The translations under genes and the position numbers were made by a program. From Trematomus loennbergii (taxonomy: Eukaryota; Chordata; Actinopteri; Perciformes; Nototheniidae), in assembly GCA_012861695.1 (NCBI GenBank), contig JAAOOA010000192.1:50001-114000 (forward strand): a stretch of DNA of 64,000 nucleotides. Reading direction: 5' to 3'. The notes below the pieces were generated by a model, which saw only the letters and a list, made by a program, of their open reading frames with translations, had not been told where the DNA came from and ran no database searches. Below are positions 1 to 10,852 of the stretch, piece by piece. Within the stretch, counting starts at the first letter, position 1; each line of letters opens with the position of its first letter.

Positions 1-180
1 ATGGGAGGAGAGATGAACCCCTCTCTTCTGTTTCAATTCAATTCAAATAGCTTTATTAGCATGACCATATGACCATAATTGCATACATTATTGCCAAAGT
101 TCTGGTCAACTGCGAAATCTATACATAAATATACTATATGAATGCACTGTTAAGTTCATAAACATTTTGAACAAATGTAT

Positions 181-350
181 TATGTCAACATAATAGTTGG
201 TTGGTTAGTTGAAAGCAAAAACTATTGAGTTGAACCTAATATTTTGTATTTAAACTTTATATTATTGCTTTCAACTAACCCTATACAATTATGTATATTG
301 TTGAAATAATACATTTAATTAAAGTCAATGTTAAAAAAAATCAGTGTACC
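181..350. repeat. Small hairpin repeat (MITE-like), copy 1
   Basis: A perfect 16-bp inverted repeat (GGTTAGTTGAAAGCAA at 203-218, its complement at 265-280) lies in an AT-rich block. A second, degraded copy is at 12628-12785 with the same order of motifs: GGTTAGTTGAAAGCAA, then AACCTAA, then TTCAAACTT-like, and a closing T-rich AAGTGTA segment. This fits a short non-autonomous palindromic element common in fish DNA. Superfamily not determined. Confidence 0.55.
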
Positions 351-1298
351 TTTTGAACATAAACTAGAAAATGAATTAACAAAAATAAAATAATAAATGA
401 ACACAGAGCAATAAAAAAGTTTTTTGTGCAGGATAATGCTGATAGTCAATTAATATGATACATTAATAATAAAATAATGATAAAAAGACGTGAGCTGTGA
501 GACCTGCTGTATCAGTCAGTCTGATCTCTCATGTTGTGGCAGAATGCAGCTTTCTTTCACTTCCCTAAGAAATATTTTTTGTTTAGTTTAATTATCTTTT
601 TCAAATAATTGAGGATGCATATTGAAGAATTGTTCTTTCCTTTACAGCAGATTGAAGGGAAGTAGAGAGGCAGAGGAGGTTCTGGCAGGCAGACTGATGG
701 ACAGATTGTGACTTCAGAAGGTCAAGTTTGAGCGGACACTCTGACCCGTGCTCGTCCTCACGTCCTCACTCCTGGCTGCACAGCAGGGGATCATCAGTCC
801 TGTGGATCAAAGAAGAATCCATCATCCCACCGTTAGGAGCAACACATGCAGCGTATGAATGTGAGCTGAATCCCAACGAGGAGTAGATGAGACAGATTTA
901 AAGGAATTTATAAGCAGAGTTGTGCTGTCCTGACACTCTGGTGGAACATCAGGGCAATCATTCTGTGAACCTGCAAAGCTTTCTGAATACATATTTAGAC
1001 TTTGTTGTTTAAAAATAAGTCTAAGTGTATTAATATACCTCTGTCAAAGGAAGCAGAAATAGAGAGGCTACGAGAGACTAAATTAAGAACAGGTTTGAAA
1101 AAAGAAATCATTGTTACATAACATTGGCCGCATTATCCGTGGAACACAGATTATGAAAGAGAGCAGGGATTAGTTGGCCCTGTGTGGGCAGGGTGCACAG
1201 AATCTGCTTATTGTAGGGAGACAGCTTCCTGTAAGGAGGCTGTATCTTCAATGGATTGTATGTAATGGTGTGGTGGTGAAGGCACAATCACATCTTTC
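351..1298. other. Spacer, no gene recognised
   Basis: AT-rich at first, then mixed composition. No long open frame, no splice-bounded coding segment and no repeat family that I recognise. Confidence 0.5.
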
Positions 1299-1311
1299 TT
1301 AACCCTTAGAT

Positions 1312-1899
1312 CACATGTGTCAAACTCAAGGCCCGGGGGCCAAATCAGGCCCTTGGTGGATTTAATTTCGGCCCGCAGGATCATTTCTAATTACAATTAG
1401 ATCTGGCCCGCCGGTATATTGCACGCACACCTTCACTCAATCCTGAGGATTTCCTCAGCTCAGAGCCTGACCCCAAACATTGATGAACTTGCACCCAAGA
1501 TGAGATGCCAAGTATCTGAACTAGCATCACAGAGCAGCACACTGAGTTTAAATGGATGTTTCCTTCTGCACTTGTTTTCTTGCGACAACAGGGCATGTTT
1601 GTTTTTTCTTTGTGGGAAATTTTTTTGAAGCTGTTGTTGGCCTGTGGAAAAATGTAATCATAAGAATGACTCTGGAAAAGCTGCAGATAGAGCCATAAGA
1701 AATGAATGCAACTAATTATTTAATATTTAATGTTCTTTTTATAGGCAATAATTTAAGCTTTGTTAGTTCCAGGTTTAATATGTGCAATAAGTTCATTTCA
1801 ATAAGTTTTGCAATAGACATTGAACCAGTCCGGCCCTCGACTAGTACCGATTTTTAATTTTTTTTTTGGCCGACTGTGTATTTGAGTTTGACACCCCTG
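1312..1899. mobile_element. Non-autonomous hAT element with perfect 8-bp TSD
   Basis: The ends are CACATGTGTCAAACTCAA (left) and, in reverse, CAGGGGTGTCAAACTCAA (right). Both are flanked by the identical octamer CCTTAGAT (1304-1311 and 1900-1907), the 8-bp duplication made by hAT transposases. Subterminal GGCCCG/GGCCGA-rich blocks follow each end. Length 588 bp. Short open frames exist inside on both strands but none resembles a transposase. It sits in the left terminal repeat of the surrounding TTAA element, so it is the younger insertion. Confidence 0.88.
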
Positions 1900-2049
1900 C
1901 CTTAGATGCATAAGTGGGTCTTTTTTGACCCGGTGAGGTGGTTTTCTTGAAGTATCTTTGTCATAAAAAATGTTTATCATTTCATATTCCAGCTATTCCT
2001 CAAAAACATGTTTTGGATATCATGCCATTCAAATGTTTTATTTACATTT

Positions 2050-2645
2050 TAAGAAATTGTAGTTTTTGTATTACTACCAATGAGTAGACAGAGGAGAAGA
2101 GATGAGCTTTGAAAAGGGACTGGAATACAGTGAGGGACTTGAATAGCGGAGATCCTGGGGGAGGGAATTCCAGAGACTGGGAGCTGCCACAGAAAAGGCT
2201 CTGTCCCCAATGCTGCCTAGTTTGGACTTGGGGGGACAGGAGTCCGGCGATCTGAGGGATCTGAGGGGTGAGAAGATCAGTGAGATAGGGGGGTGGGGTC
2301 AGATGGTGCAGGGCTTTGTAGGTGAGGGCCAGTATTTTGTAGTTGATGCGTTGGGAGACTCTATCGAGGGGGGGGAGCGGATGCCGTAGAGAAGTGAGTT
2401 ACAGTAGTCAAGGCGGGAGGAAATTAAGGTAGGATAAGTCGTTCAGCTGCAGGTAAGAGAGGGTTGGATCTTTGCGATTTTGTGGAGTTGGTAAAATTAG
2501 GATTTGACCGAGGGGGGGATGTAGATGATAGGAGGGGGCCGAGTACTGATCCCTGGGAACGCCTTGGGTAACTGAGGCTGTGGCAGAGGAGTGTTTGTGG
2601 AGGGAGATGAAGTGAGATCGGTCTTATCGGTCTGATTATCTTCAT
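2050..2645 (-). mobile_element. L2-type LINE fragment (reverse transcriptase remnant)
   Basis: Read on the minus strand, 2529-2555 encodes QGSVLGPLL, the reverse-transcriptase motif B block (usually GVPQGSVLGPLLF). Further downstream on the minus strand is C-terminal L2-like sequence (LTYKALHHL.P.YL, then the W/SLP-type region). The segment between has been lost, so this is a scrap with an internal deletion. A (TG)n tract follows at its 5' side. Clade placement (L2 rather than a relative) is inferred. Confidence 0.65.
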
Positions 2646-2684
2646 TTTTTACCTCAGAAAATATTTGATGTCATCAAATTGATA

Positions 2685-2725
2685 TGTGTGTGTGTGTGTG
2701 TGTGTGTGTTTTGATGTGTGTGTGC
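2685..2725. repeat. (TG)n microsatellite
   Basis: Mostly uninterrupted TG dinucleotides with one TTTGA break. Confidence 0.9.
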
Positions 2726-3411
2726 ACATGATCATTTTTTGCTTTTTAATTATCAATATGTTCAAAACTTTTTTTTCAAAATGTAAATTTTTTTATAAAT
2801 AGTGAACAATTAAATATAAAATATTTCTTGTGTGAACCCAAATATAATACTAAATATTATACAAGTAATGTTTCTTAACCGAAATGACAAAAATGGCATA
2901 AAAACACATATTATTCTAATACGGGTCATTTTTGACCCACTTATGGAAGAGTGTAGGGTCCAGTCACTCGTGCATCCAAGGGTTAAAAGGAAGAACATTC
3001 AAGAAAATTCTGCAGTATGTACAAACTGTGGGTGGATACGGGGAACACATGGATGCTGGGAGTCTGTTATAAGCACACGTATAGCATCACATGTGACTCC
3101 TCACACGGTTAACTGCAGGTTAGGATCAGCTACCTGCTCATTTAAATGTTTGCACACTAGGGGTGTAACGGTATCCGTATTTGTACCCTCACGGTTCGGA
3201 CGTCACGGTTCGGTTCATGCAGTCACACGACGAATACGCCTTTTTTTACGAGTGGGAAAAAGTCTGTCACTCAGGGCAGTATTACACTATATATAATCCA
3301 GGGGGCGGTATTGCGCCTAAAAGCTGTTTGCCAGCCGCCCTTAAACAACAAATGAAGAACAAGAAGAAAACACAACAAAATGAACAAAATACAAGAAGAA
3401 GAAAAGTTAGT

Positions 3412-5386
3412 ATGGCGAGTTCAGACAACACACCGGAGCTAGAAGACCCACCTGCTTCTTTTAAATCAGCTGTGTGGGAACATTTCGGGTTCCCTGTGGA
3501 CTACAACAACGATTGGGTACGGTGTGCCGGCGTTGTTCGACAGTGGTGCGGTATGCTAGTGGTAACACGTCAAACATGCTCAATCACATCAGAAGGCATC
3601 ACCCAGATTTGCCAATCACCGAAGCCCGGCAAAAGACGACAGCTGTTCAACAGCTAATCCCATTCAACAATTCAACAGAAGCCAATAGAAATGAAAGCCG
3701 AGAGACCAAAACAAATAACCGAAGCTATTGGCATGTACTGTATATCGCAACGGCAATGCGACCTTATGCAATAGTAGAGGACCCCGGCTTCAAATATTTA
3801 TTGAAAGTGCTCAAGCCTCGTGTGTCCCATCCCGTGCGCACATGAGCCAGTCCGTGGTCCCTGCCATTTACCGGCGTACACGAGCGGTTGTTGAGCACGA
3901 GTTGTCCGCTGCATCCGCTGTTGCACTAACAGATGGATGGACCTCCCGTGCTCCTGAAAGTTATCTCACATTGACCGCACACTTCATCAACTCGGAGTGG
4001 GAAATTCAGAATCCAGTTCTACTTACACGCCTGTGTATGAACAGCACACTAGCACCCACCTAGCTGAGAAGCTACAAGAGGCAGTAGCAGAGTATAAACT
4101 TGAAAAGCCCAAAACTATCGCAGTGACCACTGACAATGCAAGAAACATTATTAAAGCCAGTCAGTGAAGCAGGACTGGGTCCACAAATAGGATGCTTTGC
4201 CCATACATAAAACTTAGCATCACAGAAAGCGATGGCAGTCAACCAGGTATCTCGACTCCTGGGGAAATCAGAAGAGCTGTTTCTTTTTTCAGCAGCACAA
4301 CAGCTGCACATGTTTTGGAGCAGAAGCAGGAGCACTTGCCAAAACAACGTCTCATCAACGATGTGGCCACACACTGGAACTCCAGCTATGAAATGGTTGA
4401 GCGGTACCTTGAACAGCAATCGGCTGTTTACTCGGCACTAAGTGCCCTGAAGAACAAGAATATTGCCAATCTGACTGACCAGGAGGTAAGAGTCGCAGAG
4501 AACGTGATTGAGATTATGAAACCTCTGAAGACAGTCACTACAATACTGAGCACTGCAATGGCACCATCGGTTTCTATGATCCTACCACTTAAAACCATGA
4601 TCTTGAAATCTATGGAACAAAACGATGAGGACACTCCACTGTCAGGGAACTCAAGCATGCCATCAGGGGAAATCTGCAAAAAAGATACTCTGACGCTGGG
4701 CTGCAGGACTTCCTTCACAGCTCTGGATCCGAGGTTCAAAACACTTCCTCACTTGGACCGTGCCTGTCATCTGAGAATCTATGAAGATCTCATCATCCCA
4801 GAAGTTCTGAGCAGAACAGAAAATGTAGGTATTAATCTTATACTATGGTGATATTTCACATATTTTAAATACCTTATCTTATGTCTTAACTAAACATTTT
4901 ATTGTAACAATGGTCACTGAACTCACTATTACCTGTTTTTGTAATTTTTTACTGCAGAGTGAGACTACAGAGGCCAGTCCAGCGACTACATCACAGGCCA
5001 CTTCATTACCAGCGACAGCAGAGTTAGAGGCAGCACCCCCCCTCCAAAGAGGTCAGCCATGGAAGAACTTTTTAGCCCACTCTTTAAACCTGGCCAGAGT
5101 AACCAGCCTGATTTGAAGCAGCAGTTGAGGGACGAAGTGTCTGCCTACATGGCAAAGGAGTGCATTTCAATCGATTCAAACCCTCTTGCCTGGTGGAAGG
5201 CTAATGAGTCTGTTTATCCTAATGTAGCCATGTTGGCACATTGTTACCTGGCTGTACCTGCCACCTCAGTCCCCAGCCAGAGGGTTTCTCGACGGCAGGT
5301 GACTAGTTACCGCCAACAGATCTGCCCTCACTACTGACAATGTAGACAAACTCATCTTTTTGAAGAAAAACTTGAAAATAGAGTAA
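3412..5386 (+). pseudogene. hAT transposase with BED zinc finger (ZBED1-like), frameshifted
   Basis: The reading starts at ATG 3412 (MASSDNTPELEDPPASF). Order of parts: N-terminal BED finger (SAVWEHFGF, then CRRCSTVVRYASGNTSNMLNH and HIRRHHP after a frame change near 3520); the catalytic core with ALTDGWTS (first Asp, near 3925-3950), VTTDNARNI (second Asp, near 4122-4150) and the CFAHT motif; LINDVATHWNSSYEM; LDPRFK; and the C-terminal dimerisation block NPLAWWKANESVYPN...LAVPATSVPSQRV near 5180-5290. A GT-AG intron fits at 4825-4957. Lesions: frame changes near 3520, 3730-3840 and 4260, a stop in the HT*NLAS block near 4210, a frame change after SQRV near 5285. hAT transposases cut and rejoin their element in the nucleus; this copy cannot make a working protein. 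Confidence 0.85.
4825..4957 (+). other. Probable intron of the hAT transposase gene
   Basis: Donor AAAT|GTAGGT and acceptor TTTTTTACTGCAG|AGTGAG bracket 133 bp of AT-rich sequence with in-frame stops. The flanking coding blocks read in related frames on either side. Introns near the C-terminal end are common in this type of fish hAT gene. Confidence 0.6.
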
Positions 5387-6029
5387 AGCTTAAGTACCTT
5401 TATTTAGGCATAATGGCCTCTCACACTCACAAGTTAATTACACATGTTAGACATTGCTCCTAAAGGTACAGATTTTATTTTGTTTATAGTTATCATTGTA
5501 TTTATTTTATATTTTGACATCAGGAGATGTTATACAGTTCTGTATTGCCTTTTATTGATTGTGATTTAAACAGTTTCTTATTATTTATTTTAATATTTCA
5601 AGACATTCTTTTTAGTTTTACAGCTTATTGAACCTTTTTGTTTTGACATCAGCCATTATAAATAATATGGCATCTGAGTGTGTAATACAGTTAATGATTC
5701 CAAATGTTAAGAGTTCCTTATTTTCATACCGAAACTTGCACTACTGTGTACTGTTCAAAAAAATGACAGCAAACCTGGAATTATGCATTTGGGACTTTTT
5801 TTTGCTTTTCCTTGTTGTACCGAAAACCGTACCGAACCGTGACCCCCAAACCGAGGTACGAACCGAAAACCGTGACTTCTGTGAACCGTTACACCCCTAT
5901 TCCACACATATAAAATCTAATATTATTATATAGCCCAGTTTCACAAAATATACATTTTACTCAGGGGCTTTACACTGTATCACATACAGGTCAACAACAT
6001 TCATAACATAACATTAAAAAAAATAAAAG

Positions 6030-6125
6030 GTAAACATTTGAAGTACTTGTACTTTACTTGAGTATTTTCACATTATGATACTTTTACTTTTACTCCACTA
6101 AACATATTTTAGATATTAGGTTACT
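6030..6125. repeat. Fragment of a dispersed repeat (AAGTACTTGTACTTTACTTGAG type)
   Basis: The motif run TTGAAGTACTTGTACTTTAC, then TACTTTTACTTTTACTCCACTA, is a widely dispersed fish repeat. A longer copy is at 23453-23940. Confidence 0.5.
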
Positions 6126-6216
6126 AGTCACTTTGCAGATGTGGGTTAATACAAATTATAAATCGACCCATACATTACCATACATTATATATGTCTGAGA
6201 CTCTGCTTCACTTTAA

Positions 6217-6866
6217 AGGTCCTTACCACCAAGCCGATTTTCTCGCGTCGATAGATGTCGGGCCGTCGATGAGCGTTGTGTCGCCCTACTCAGATTGGTG
6301 TGTCTTGGTGTGTACTGCACCGTTGTGTCTTTTCGGCCGTGCCGACACCTTCCGCCTCCGATTCGACATGTTGAATCGGGAGGCTGTCGACTAAAGGCCG
6401 TCGGCCAAAGAAATCACTCTGATTGGCTGTTCAGCTTAGCGAATCAGTGCATGAGAAGCGAAACGGAAGTGAGGGACCCAAACAAACTATTAAGAAGGCA
6501 AATCTGAGATTTCATTTAACTCCAGCTCTCGACACAGGTTCGGGAAAGCCCCATGAGCTTCTCGCTGTGTAGAGTGAAAATGGAACGCACACGCATTTGT
6601 TGTTTGTTTATATCACGCAGTCTGTTCTTCTTCTCTCTGTGTATCACGCAGTCTGTCTTCCGGTTGTTGCCTCTTTTGAATGACGAATACACACTACCGC
6701 CGCCCTGGTAAGGACAGTTATTGCCACTCACGCATGCGCAGTTCGTACGTGCAACTTGGCCGTCGGCTGAAGTCTTTGCGGTGTGTTCCAGTGCGAAACA
6801 TGGCCAAGACGCAGGAGACGTGAGGCGACGTGTTCTTTGGTGTCAGTTTGGGTGTGTAAGGACCTT
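6217..6866. mobile_element. TIR element (MITE) of about 650 bp
   Basis: The left end AAGGTCCTTACCACCAAGCC and the right end in reverse (AAGGTCCTTACACACCCAAA) form imperfect terminal repeats, and each is bordered by TTAA (overlapping the end bases at 6213-6216 and 6865-6868). The interior is GC-rich with GTCGGCCGTCGG-type motifs. No transposase. The class could be piggyBac-type by TTAA or Harbinger-type by the terminal sequence; not decided. Confidence 0.6.
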
Positions 6867-6867
6867 A

Positions 6868-7290
6868 ACATGTTTATGACTCTCCAATAGTAACCCTGCA
6901 TCCTGGTAACAAAATGACCTGATGGGACAGTACGGTACAGAGAGCTCTTTTAGACAATATGGTGCCTGACCATCAAGTGCTTTGTAGTTTAGAAGAACAA
7001 TTTGGAACTGTATTCTCATGATCTTTTTCCTAGTTCTTGACAATATATCAACTGGAGAGTCTTTACAGCTGTTTCGGGACAGCCTGATGAAACGGAGGTG
7101 TAGTTATCTAGTGTTAAACTACTAAATGCATGGATCAGTTTCTCTGCATTGTTTGAAGGCCGGATGTGCCTGAATTTGTTTAATGTTATAGGAAAGAAGG
7201 CAGTACATCTCCTATGACGATGATTACATTGCAAAGACACTACAAGCCTTACCATCTCTTGTAATGTAGGTGAAGAGCATTGCATTTGAT
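6868..7290 (-). mobile_element. L2-like LINE fragment (C-terminal RT region)
   Basis: Minus-strand reading gives EKLIHAFSSLTLDNYTS, a decayed form of the L2 block H..I.SRLDYCN..L.GLP, then LQLI, then after frame changes VLLNYKALDGQAPYCLKEL and QDAGLL. These are the thumb and C-terminal motifs of L2-type reverse transcriptases. Stops and frameshifts separate the pieces. It abuts the preceding TIR element directly. Confidence 0.65.
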
Positions 7291-7614
7291 ATAAATTATT
7301 TTGTGTCTCTATGGGAATCTGTCTTCTGACTGGCTGGTGAGACCGGTGTTAAAGGCTGAAACAAGTCCAAGTCTCCAACCCATAAAATGCACTTTTGGAA
7401 CTTCTGATTCCCTAGCTGGTCATTACATCACCTTTTTATTTGAAGAAATAAATTATAAAAGTGATTGTACATGTTTCTCTTCCTTACAAATACAAAATAT
7501 ATATACGCAACTAAGACAAGTCAGATTAAAAAAAAACAACATCTCATGACCAAAAGGGGCAAACTAAACTATAACTGTAACAGTTCAGTACACCAAGGTT
7601 TGGACTAAAGGGGG

Positions 7615-7785
7615 TTAATTGTTATTGACCAACCAGACGGTCAGAGGGTCAGATCCCGCACCCCTGCAGTCAACATGTGTCTTTGGTCTAGAGACTTAAC
7701 CCCGAACAGCATGTGTACGGTATTAAAGATTATGTAAGTCGCTTTGGATAACAGTGTCAGCTAAATGACTTGTGATGTAACGTGT
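7615..7785 (+). mobile_element. SINE remnant (tRNA-type fish SINE)
   Basis: The block contains GTCAGATCCCGC (box-B-like), then GACTTAACCCCGAA and the tail TAAGTCGCTTTGGATAACAG followed by GTCAGCTAAATGAC, a tail shared by many teleost SINEs and their partner LINEs. The promoter part is decayed. A second copy of this tail, inverted, is at 34690-34800. Confidence 0.65.
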
Positions 7786-8099
7786 CAGAAGGCAGACAGA
7801 AGGGAGCATTTTGTAGGCAATCAGAACAGCTGGCAGGCGAGGGTCAGAAAGAGTGGGCATTGTTGAAAAAAACTCACTAATAAGTACTTTTGATCTGGCA
7901 AAGCAGCCTTTTTCACATTTTCTCAGACAGTTTGACTCACAACTCTCACAATAAATAAAATAAAGGTGTAAATGGTAAAGAAATATATGGCAAATTCAAT
8001 GTACCTGCCTCAGTTACAGGGTTTCTATTGCATGCTGGCTCACTGTCATGACTTGCATAGAATAGTGTTTGTTAATGTTTTTTCGTAACACATTTATTT
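7786..8099. other. Spacer, no gene recognised
   Basis: No open frame of note and no repeat family recognised. Confidence 0.4.
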
Positions 8100-8666
8100 T
8101 TGGTGTCTATCTACGCCGGGATCCTGAGTCGTGGCTGATCCTGTTGCTGTGGTCCTGAGTACTGGATCCTGAGTCCTGGATCCTGAGTCCTGTGTCCTGG
8201 ATTCTGCATCCTGAGTCCTGGATCCTGAGTCCTGGATTTCGAGTCATGGCTGATCCTGTCACTGTGGTCCTGCCTGACTCTCATCATACTACTTCCCTGA
8301 TGGCTCCCACAGGATTGTTGACATCCTCGTGGATTCATCTTCTTATTATAGACACATGCATTTCCAAACATTTGGTCTACCTATGTTGTAAATGTATTAT
8401 CTTTTCGATTTACACACGGCATCTATTGCACGTCTGTCCGTCCTGGGAGAGGGAACCCTCCTCTGTTGCTCTCCCTGAGGTTTCTCCCATGTTTCCCTTT
8501 AAACTGTGGGGTTTTTCTCTGGAAGTTTTTCCTTGTACGATGTGAGGGTCTAAGGACAGAGGGTGTCGTATTGTCATACTGATATTCTGTACAAACTGTG
8601 AAGTCCACTGAGACAAATGTAACATTTGTGATATTGGGCTATATAAATAAACATTGATTGATTGAT
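8100..8666 (+). mobile_element. 3' end of a non-LTR retroelement with (ATTG)n tail
   Basis: The block GTCCGTCCTGGGAGAGGGAA, CTCTGTTGCTCTCCCTGAGG, TTTTTCCTTGTACGATGTGA and GATATTGGGCTATATAAATA ends in (ATTG)4-like sequence at 8650-8666. It is a tail often seen in fish transcripts and genomes. Near the upstream end, 8125-8240 is a short tandem array of GGATCCTGAGTCCT-like units. No coding part is left; the assignment to a specific LINE or SINE is open. Confidence 0.55.
8125..8240. repeat. Minisatellite, units of GGATCCTGAGTCCT type
   Basis: At least six imperfect repeats of a 14-bp GGATCCTGAGTCCT-like unit, with variants TGTCCTGGATTCTG and GGATTTCGAGTCAT. Confidence 0.75.
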
Positions 8667-8826
8667 AATGCTTTTTCTGCTATGAGTATGTTTCCATCCA
8701 CATGACCTTCCAGTTTGTGATTTCTCAAACATAAACAATCTGATTGTAAATGTTGTACTTTTTAGAATTTTTTTGGAATATCTCAAAAACTATTGTTTTG
8801 CTTGGCTGTGGAGGAAATCTGAAGTT

Positions 8827-9099
8827 ACCTACTGTAACTCCAGCTTCTATGAGTATAGACGTAGCCCTCTAAGGCTATCGCTATTGGGTAATCCCCTGCG
8901 CACCTGCGCAGCACTGAAAACACTTGTAGTCCACGCCCACCTGCGAGGCCCCACCTTCGGACTCACTTCCGGTATAAATAGGAAGGAGGCCCGACATCTG
9001 CTCCCACACAAACAGCTTTTCTTCAGCTATTTGGAGCCAGTGGGGCCCAGAACTTAGAGGGCTACGCCTATACTCATAGAAGCTGGAGTTACAGTAGGT
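8827..9099. repeat. 47-bp inverted arms flanking the DIRS 3' terminal repeat
   Basis: Left arm 8827-8873 (starting ACCTACTGTAACTCCAGCTT) and right arm 9053-9099 are reverse complements with 46 of 47 positions matching. They enclose 179 bp containing a terminal repeat with a TATA box. Such a hairpin is expected where the DIRS terminal repeat meets the internal complementary region. Confidence 0.9.
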
Positions 9100-9400
9100 C
9101 AGTTCTATTTCGTATAGGCTTCGCCCTCTAAGGCTATCGCTATTGGGTTAAGGGCGAAGCATGATGTAGTCTGCGCCCCACTGGGTCCGCCTGGTACCAG
9201 AAGCACAGACACACCTACTCAAATAATAACCCATGCCTATTGCGCCATGGAATGCCGCATCACAGTCCCTGGAATATAGCATAACATGAATATTCTCCAT
9301 GAGAGGACGAAGGCTGGGAACAATACATACCTGCCGCTGTGAAAAAGTAGAGACGAAGGTCACACTTTGTCCAGCGATAAAAGAGGGGGAACAAGGGCAG

Positions 9401-9650
9401 CTCTCTGCGTGCAGAGAGGCAGGAGAGCGCACAGCTGGATCCCTGACATCACTCACTCTGACAAGACACTCCGTACGAAATGTGTCAGAGGGGAAAAAAG
9501 GGAACATCCCTCTCATAAGAGGGAAAAAGGGCCGCTCTCTGCGTGCCGAGAGGCGCACAGCTGGATCCCTGACGTCACTCACTCTGACAGACACTCAGTA
9601 CAGGTGTGTCAGAGAGGAATGGGAGACATCCCTCAAATAAAATTGAATAA
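9401..9650. repeat. Tandem duplication inside the DIRS element
   Basis: Two units (9401-9534 and 9535-9650) share CTCTCTGCGTGC, AGAGAGGC or CGAGAGGC, GCACAGCTGGATCCCTGAC, TCACTCACTCTGACA and GTGTCAGAG. The unit is about 130 bp. It lies in the 3' non-coding part of the element. Confidence 0.8.
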
Positions 9651-10400
9651 ACGAACAGGGGAAGACCAAGATGCAGCAGTGCAAATGTCTTCCACTGACA
9701 AAACAGCTGAGCTGCCATCTCCTTGGATCCGGAGACATGACGGAGCCACAGAGAGGGCAGACAAATCACTCACCCTTTTTGCTGATGTCAGGGCTAAAAG
9801 TAATGCTACTTTGGCTGACAAAACCTTGAGGGGAACCTGATCTAAAGGTTCATGGGGCTTTACTCAGTGCACGTAACACCAAAGCCAAGTCCCACTGAGG
9901 CGCCAGTGTGCGTGACACAGGTCTGAGTCTCCGTACTCCTCGCAGAAAACGGCTGGGTGGCTGCTGATCGCTCCCTCCGCCTGGGAAAGAGCGTCCCCGC
10001 GCCACAGAATTTCCCACGGTCTGCCTGACAGCGTACGCTGTAGGCATGGAAACCAGGACGCTCCCGTGCGCTCCGGGGCTATCAGGACCGCTGATAGCCG
10101 CTTCTCTCGCACTCGGTCCGGGAACCGAGGGGTCAGCGGAACTGGTGGGAAAAACGTATAACAGCACCCTGGGCCACGGCCGATGTGCGAACGCGTCTAC
10201 CCCCAGAGGGGGGTGATCCTGCGCTCTGCGAGCCCCTCTGTTCAATTCGCCGGGAATATACATTGCTCTGATGGAGAGCAACGTGTGTGGGCGCCAGGCG
10301 GCTGCCTTTTCGATGATCTCCGGCTGTTCCTGCAGAATCCCACCTATCGACGGCAGAGCCGTGATGGTGGAAAGAGGGACCGCGGGTCCCGCAGCCGGGC
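9633..10400 (-). pseudogene. DIRS RNase H and tyrosine recombinase remnants
   Basis: Around 10230-10290 the minus strand reads HTLLSIRAMYIPGELNRGA, the end of a DIRS-type RNase H domain (the usual form is ..A.HVPG.LN.GAD). Downstream, WDLALVLRALSKAP is followed in another frame by KVALLLALTSAKRVSDLSAL, the tyrosine-recombinase block with the first catalytic arginine (AKRVSDL). A short EDICTAASWSS piece then matches the region just before the catalytic tyrosine, so the segment between is deleted. In DIRS elements these domains copy the RNA and insert the circular DNA. Not functional here. Confidence 0.75.
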
Positions 10401-10574
10401 CAGGCCGGCACCGGGCTCCATCTCTGTCTCCTCCGTCCGGGGGAGAAACGGGATGGGGAAACCACATGGTGATCCGTGGATGGAGGCGGGGTAGGAGTAT
10501 TCTGACTCCTGCCCAGCACTCGATCCAGGAACTCAAGGGCTTGGTCCACGGAGTAGGACTCCTGGACTGGCCAA

Positions 10575-10787
10575 TCATCCTCCTCGGCCGCAGTAGCGAG
10601 AGTGTCCGCTCTTCGCTGTGTGTCGGCCAGAGGGACGGGCACAATTAGCACATGACACCTGCTGGGCGAGAGCTGCGTGCGCGTGCTCCGACCCCAGGCA
10701 GGATTCACATCGTGAGTGCCGGTCATAACTCATTATGAACCCCGTCTGGCATGAGGAGCAAACTCTAACACAACCCTGTGTACTCAT
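10575..10787 (-). pseudogene. DIRS ORF1 (gag-like) N-terminal piece
   Basis: Starting at ATG 10785-10787 the minus strand encodes MSTQGCVRVCSSCQTGFI, then SRCESCLGSEHAHAAL and CANC. The paired Cys motifs followed by LG.EHA.A are typical of the first ORF of fish DIRS elements. The start lies about 60 bp downstream of the terminal-repeat TATA box. The frame runs into a deletion before the RNase H piece. Confidence 0.65.
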
Positions 10788-10852
10788 GTTTAAGGATCTT
10801 TTTCGAGGTGGCTCTTAAAAGAGCCTTTACTCTTTAGTGTCTCTACAGTGCT

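Larger units (their letters stand above)
1299..2986. mobile_element. TTAA-flanked DNA element (piggyBac-type), broken by later insertions
   Basis: TTAA stands at both ends (1299-1302 and 2983-2986). The left end reads CCCTTAGAT, then after a hAT insertion GCATAAGTGGGTC followed by TTTTTTGACCC. The right end, read in reverse, gives CCCTTGGATGCACGAGTG and later CATAAGTGGGTCAAAAATGACCC-like sequence. The two ends therefore match as terminal inverted repeats with an inner GGGTC...GACCC palindrome. TTAA target duplication is the hallmark of piggyBac-type transposition. Without the hAT (596 bp with its TSD) the element is about 1.1 kb, and about half of that is an L2 fragment. No transposase remains, so it is non-autonomous. 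Confidence 0.7.
3158..5899 (+). mobile_element. Nearly complete hAT (Ac/ZBED-type) transposon
   Basis: Terminal repeats TAGGGGTGTAACGGT (left) and its complement (right) are flanked by octamers TTGCACAC (3150-3157) and TTCCACAC (5900-5907), a 7/8 match to an 8-bp hAT target duplication. Both subterminal regions carry repeated ACGGTTCGG-like motifs, which in hAT elements are usual transposase-binding sites. The interior holds a BED-finger transposase gene with several disabling changes. At 2742 bp the length is right for an autonomous hAT, so this copy is a dead but full-length one. Confidence 0.9.

Noticed and set aside
10183..10648. Plus-strand open frames of 103 and 125 codons
   Set aside because: Shadows of the GC-rich minus-strand DIRS ORF.
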